Assembly: GCA_037447655.1 (NCBI GenBank)
Contig: JBBHKE010003104.1
Location: forward strand, 229,772-293,771
Length of the DNA: 64,000 nucleotides
Source of the DNA: Zygnema cylindricum
Taxonomy: Eukaryota; Streptophyta; Zygnematophyceae; Zygnematales; Zygnemataceae
Direction of reading: 5' to 3'
The position numbers were made by a program, and so were the translations under genes. Shown piece after piece: positions 59,640 to 64,000 of this stretch; position 1 is the stretch's first letter; every line of letters starts with the position of its first letter. The notes below the pieces were generated by a model that did not search any database, had not been told where the DNA came from, and saw only the letters and a list, made by a program, of their open reading frames with translations.

Positions 59640-60231
59640 CCTTTTGCTGCGCAGTAGCAGTTGTAGCAGTTGTTGTTGTTTACTGCTACTTCGCTGGGCA
59701 GACAACTGCTCCTGGGCACACAGCTGCTTCTGCTGTTCAGGCAGCACCTGACAGCTGTTGCAACATTCAGACAGGTGCTGTTGCTGGGCACACAGCTGCT
59801 GTTTCAGGGCTGCGTTTCAGGGCAGACAGCTGTCAACTGTTGCTGCTGTTTCAGACAGATGCTGCTGTTTCAGACAGCTGCGCTGACAGCTGCTGTTTCA
59901 GACAGTTGTGCTCTGCTGTTTCAGACAGCACTTGACAGCTGCTGCAACTGTTCAGACAGCTGCCGCATGCTGGGCACATAGCTGTTGCTTTTGTTCAGAC
60001 AGCTGCTGCAACTGCTGGGCAGACAGTTGCTGCAACTACTGGGCAGACAGTTGCTGCAACTGTTCAGTTGCTTCAGCTGGTGCTACTGGTGCAGCTGGTG
60101 CAGTTACAAGACAGCTGCTGCTGTTCAGCTGGTGCTGCTACTGGTGTTGAGGTCTTTGGACAGCTGGTGCAGTTACAAGACAGCTGCTGCTGTTCAGCTG
60201 GTGCTGCTACTGGTGTTGAGGTCTTTGGACA
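59640..60231 (+). repeat. GACAGCTGCTG-type tandem repeat array
   Basis: About 590 bases of short related units (GACAGCTGCTGTTTCAG, GGGCACACAGCTGCT, GCAACTGCTGGGCAGACAG), ending in two exact or near-exact 69-base units at 60092-60160 and 60161-60229. It is CAG/CTG rich and open in all three plus frames. No start context, domain or splice evidence supports a protein. Confidence 0.8.
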
Positions 60232-60239
60232 GAAATTAA

Positions 60240-61195
60240 AAATATAACAAATATTTATAAAAAAAATTGACGTTATGAATTTTGATTTATGAAAAGATGT
60301 CCAATTTAGATTTTGAACTCTATAACTTTGACTTCAAACATTAGAAATAAAAAATTAGATGATGATGCAAATATTTGCACTCGAAAAGTAAACATTGACA
60401 TTGGAAATTAACCCAGATAATTTTATATTTAACCCAAAAAACTCAATCCTGGACATTAGAAGAGAGAAAGAGAGAGCGTGAGAGAGGGTACGATTGTTTT
60501 GCATAGTTTGATTATCTTGATTTTATTTCAAACTCGCAGTGCGAGTACATGTATACAAAAAGGAAAGCCCTACATTAATACTATTGGAAAAAAAAAAACA
60601 ATCTTACTTGCTATGTATTCTTTAAATATATAGTGTTAGCCCGAAAAGCATTGCTAACATTGCAACAAATATATCCCTATGCTAAAAAATCGCAAACTAC
60701 TTTATTCTTGGAAATATTATTCATTCAATAAATGCATATAAAATTGGTTGTTCCCTATCCTGTTGAACACTACAAATATAGCAGCAAGAGAAAAACCCAA
60801 TCCTAATACAAGTCACGCCTACAAATTAAGCCCATATCAAAGTGCTTCACAAAAGTGTTTGATTGCCACACTATTCATCAGAATGGTTTTTGACAAACTC
60901 GTATGTTATGAGGCTGAAATTGCACCGATTATCGGACCACCCATACACCTATTACAATAATGGAGAGTCAAATCACAATGCAACATATACCCGCACCAAA
61001 TCCGGAGAGAAAAATACAAGCAACTATGCTCCTCCCTCGCCACCGGAGTGGACAAGAGCTTCAACGCACGCAATAACTTTCCTCCCTCATCAGAGAAACA
61101 AACATAATCAAAATCCCCCTCCCGCTGTCCCCCAATCACCAACCTCCCACACTATTTTACCATACAATTTGGGCGTACTACAATTTGGTCTAGAG
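60240..61195. other. Intergenic, nothing recognised
   Basis: AT-rich. Frames of 70-123 codons on the plus strand at 60748-61234 overlap one another and resemble no known family. Confidence 0.45.
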
Positions 61196-62260
61196 GGAAC
61201 AGGCATAGCAAACTACATTAATATGGCATTATAGCCACTATATATTCTCTTTGTATAATACTAGATTATTACATTGTGTTATATTAAACAGTATTAATGC
61301 ATTATATAACAAAGTTATAAAATATTATAAAATATACATTATACTACATTAGGTTATTGTGACACATCTTTATATTGTATTACATTATGTCACAACACAT
61401 TAAATGATATATATTATACATATTATAACATTAGCATGTTCTATTGTATGACAATATATAATAAAATGACATTAAAATCTTTTGTATATTAGAGTGTATT
61501 ATATTGTACATATTACATATTGTATTATTTTGTATAACATATAAAGATAGATAGTGGAAGACAAAGAGACACATGGGGCGACACACAGGGGGAGACAGAC
61601 ATAGAGGGAGACAAAGGGAGCCAAAAAAAACCATAGGGAAATAGAGGGAGAAACAAAGATGGAGAGAGAGCGAGACAGAGAGAGTCAGAGGGAGTTTGGA
61701 GGGAGACAGAGGNNNNNNNNNNGGTTTCCCCTTAAGACTGGTGCAAAAGGTACAAAGTATAGACAAACAAAGAGACACAAAAGACAAGCAACAAACAGAA
61801 ATGAAACATGGAAAACGTGGTCAGAATTCCCCTTTGGAAGTAAAACAATGTATGACTCAAAGTTCAATCAAACACGAAAACTATAAAAACCACGGTATTT
61901 CAGTCATAATTTAAGTATACTGAAAAGGGAACAAACATAACAAACTACATTAATATGGCATTGATATGATACTATATTATATTCTTTTTGTATAATAGTA
62001 CATGATTATATTGTGTTATATTATTAAGTATTAATGCATTATATAACAAAATTCATGTATATTATAAACTATACATTATACTACATTAGGTTATTGTGAC
62101 ACATCTTTATATTGTATTTTATTATGTCATAATACATTAAATGATATTATATTATATATAACATAACATTAGAATGTTTTATTGTATTACAGTATATAAT
62201 ACAATGACATTAAAATGTTTTGTATATTACATAGTATTACATTGTACATATTACATATTG
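61196..62260 (+). repeat. Pair of about 335-base AT-rich direct repeats flanking an assembly gap
   Basis: 61196-61530 and 61927-62260 share ACTACATTAATATGGCATT, TATTAATGCATTATATAACA, ACTACATTAGGTTATTGTGA and CACATCTTTATATTGTAT. Between them lies GA-rich sequence and the N run. The repeats may be a local duplication or part of a larger tandem array collapsed at the gap. Confidence 0.75.
61713..61722. other. Assembly gap (10 N)
   Basis: Ten consecutive N within a GA-rich low-complexity region. The true gap size may differ. Confidence 0.98.
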
Positions 62261-62269
62261 TATAAAAGT

Positions 62270-63190
62270 GATAAAAAACTGAGCCAAAAACTGACCAAGA
62301 AACTGAACAAAAAAGTGATAAAAAAACAGAGCAAAAAATTGAACAGAAAACTGAGTAAAAAACTGAACAAAAAATTGAGTAAAAAACTGAGCAAAAAATT
62401 GAACAAAAAACTGACAAATAAACTGAGCAATAAACTGAACAAAAAAACTGAGCAAAAAACTGAGCAAAAAACTCAGCAAAAAACTGAGCAAAAAGCTGAG
62501 CCAAAAACAGAGCCAAACATTGACCAAGAAACTGAACAAAAAAGTGATAAAAAAATTGAACCAAAAACTGACCAAGAAACTGAACAAAAAAGTGATAAAA
62601 AAACTGAGCAAAAAATTGAACCAAAAACTAGGTAAAAAACTGAGCAAAAAACTGAACAGAAAACTAAAAAATAAACTGAGCAATAAACTGAACAAAAAAC
62701 TGAGCAAAACACTGAGCCAAAAACTGACCCAAGAACTGAGCAAAAACCTGAGCAAAAAACTGAGCCAAAAACTGAGCCAAAAACTGAACAAGAAATTGAA
62801 CAAACAAGTGATAAAAATACTGAGCCAAAAACTGAGCCAAAACTGGCCAAGAAACTGAAAAAAAAAATGATAAAAAAAACCGAGACAAAAACTGAGCCAA
62901 AAACTCAACAAAAACCTGAACAAAAAAGTTATAAAAAAACTGAGCCAAAAACTGACCCAAAAACCGAGCAAAAAACTGAACAAGAAACTGAACAAAAAAA
63001 TGATAAACAAACTCAGCCAGCAACTGAGCCAAAGACTAAGCCAAAACCTGAGCAAAAAAATGAACAGAAAATTGAGCAATAAATTGAGCAAAAAACTAAA
63101 CAAAAACTGAACAAAAAACTGAGCAATAAAAAGAGCAATAAACTGAGCCAAAAACTGAAAAAAAACTGAGGAAAAAACGGAGCCAAAAAC
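62270..63190 (+). repeat. (AAAAAACTGAGC)n minisatellite
   Basis: About 920 bases of a 12-base unit with variants AAAAAACTGAAC, AAAAACTGACC and AAAAAGTGATA. Since 12 is divisible by 3, several frames stay open on both strands, giving KKLSKKLNKKL-type and FFVQFLGQFF-type frames. A purine-rich GGGGAGACGGAGACAG stretch follows, as it does before the gap. Confidence 0.9.
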
Positions 63191-63359
63191 TGAAAGATAG
63201 ACAGAGGAAGGCAAAGAGACACAAGGGGAGACGGAGACAGGGGGAGACAGAGACAAGGACATAGTATTCAAATTCGAGTAGGAATATGGGGTAAGCGAGC
63301 ATGAGAAAAAAGAAGGGGGTAGGAAAGAGACTCACCATTTTATCAACTAATAATAATTG

Positions 63360-64000
63360 TTAATTTAGTACGTGCCTCTCAAAAAGATCTTCAGCCAAAA
63401 CATCCCGTAGTGCTTTCCCTTCCTCATCGGAGTATGCATCCCTCTCTTCTCCAGCGACATTCAATTCCTCTTCGTTTGGGGGGGTTCTGGGTGGAGAATC
63501 CTCATCTAGGTATCTTATGTTATCCTCTAACAACAAATTATGTAAAGTGCATACCGTGATAATCATGTCCACTAACCGCTCCGTGTTTGGTAAAATTATT
63601 TTTAGACTAATAATTGGCCACTAGTTTTTTATAATTCCGAATACTCTCTTCGCACACATACGTCTACTACTGTGAAAACACTTGAATGGCTTTTCTGGTT
63701 CCTCTAAGTTTGACCCAGGGTATGGTGTTATTACGTGCTTACTTAAAGGATATCCTGCATCCCCCGACAGGAAAGGTGGCACATCTACCAAACCAACATC
63801 AACCGACGGCCCTTGCAACCCCCCTCCAAACAAGATAGCATTTCCTATTCCGAAATTTCTAAAGACTCTAGAGTCATGTACACTACCCGCCCAGCCTACA
63901 CATGCATCGAGTATCCGGGTGTTCGGAGCCAACGCGGCCTGCAAGATAGTAGAGTAGTTTCTCTCCCTATCGTACCAATCCGACGGACGCATTTGGGCCC
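63360..64000 (-). pseudogene. PIF/Harbinger transposase, C-terminal part with an internal stop
   Basis: Read on the minus strand from the window edge: RERNYSTILQAAL, CVGWAGSVHDSRVFRN, PPFLSGDAGYPLSKHVITPY, KPFKCFHSSRRMCAKRVFG, then a TAG at 63621-63623, and in the same frame LPNTERLVDMIITVCTLHNLLLED, ending TAA at 63360-63362. The order matches HARBI1/PIF DDE nucleases of plants, which cut and paste elements at TTA/TAA sites. The N-terminal part, including the first catalytic Asp, is outside the window. The in-frame stop suggests a pseudogene. Confidence 0.85.

Noticed and set aside
62237-63271. 344-codon minus-strand frame and 153-codon plus-strand frame over the 12-base array
   Set aside because: The unit length is a multiple of three, so frames stay open by repetition. 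Composition is monotonous and no start context or domain is present.

Overview
The window is nuclear DNA from a green-lineage eukaryote, most likely a streptophyte (land plant or charophyte alga). The evidence is intron-rich genes with GT-AG splice sites, an AGO1/5/10-type Argonaute, a BPG2-type chloroplast GTPase, a plant-style DGAT2 fragment, a wound-induced-protein-like gene and plant-type Ty1/copia elements. The species cannot be fixed from sequence alone. The run of 10 N at 61713-61722 marks an assembly gap.

Layout: 1-14134 (+) holds the last 20 exons of an Argonaute gene whose 5' part lies outside the window. 16.4-35.1 kb is a transposon-rich block: a dispersed repeat, a copia element with 1041-bp direct repeats (18253-24676), two tandem tRNA-like cloverleaves (about 25.1-25.5 kb), a second copia element with 622-bp LTRs that look identical (27085-33088) nested in a second copy of the dispersed repeat, a hAT-like 423-bp element and a TTA-targeting 695-bp element. 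38516-40042 (+) is a two-exon wound-induced-protein/NTF2-like gene. 42044-44796 (-) is the C-terminal part of a DGAT2-type acyltransferase, with no 5' exons found. 45.2-49.85 kb is a hierarchical nest of small inverted-repeat elements. 50245-54860 (+) is a five-exon BPG2/YqeH-type circularly permuted GTPase. 56565-58201 (-) is a two-exon dCTP pyrophosphatase (MazG fold). 59.6-63.2 kb is tandem-repeat DNA with a gap. The right edge carries the C-terminal part of a PIF/Harbinger transposase (-) with an internal stop.

The host genes do not form a pathway together. What links the window is small inverted-repeat elements. Family A (termini like CTACACCG, then ATCGTTATTAG) occurs at least ten times, including inside introns of the Argonaute, DGAT2, BPG2 and dCTPase genes. 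Family B (termini GGGTAGAATTCCATTAG, flanked by TAA) has inserted repeatedly into a family A copy and into itself. Neither copia element has an intact reading frame. The strongest observations are the reconstructable four-element nest at 46.3-49.85 kb, the paired tRNA-like cloverleaves with a CTA anticodon position, the apparently identical-LTR copia with three coding lesions, and a flanked palindrome at 55.7 kb.
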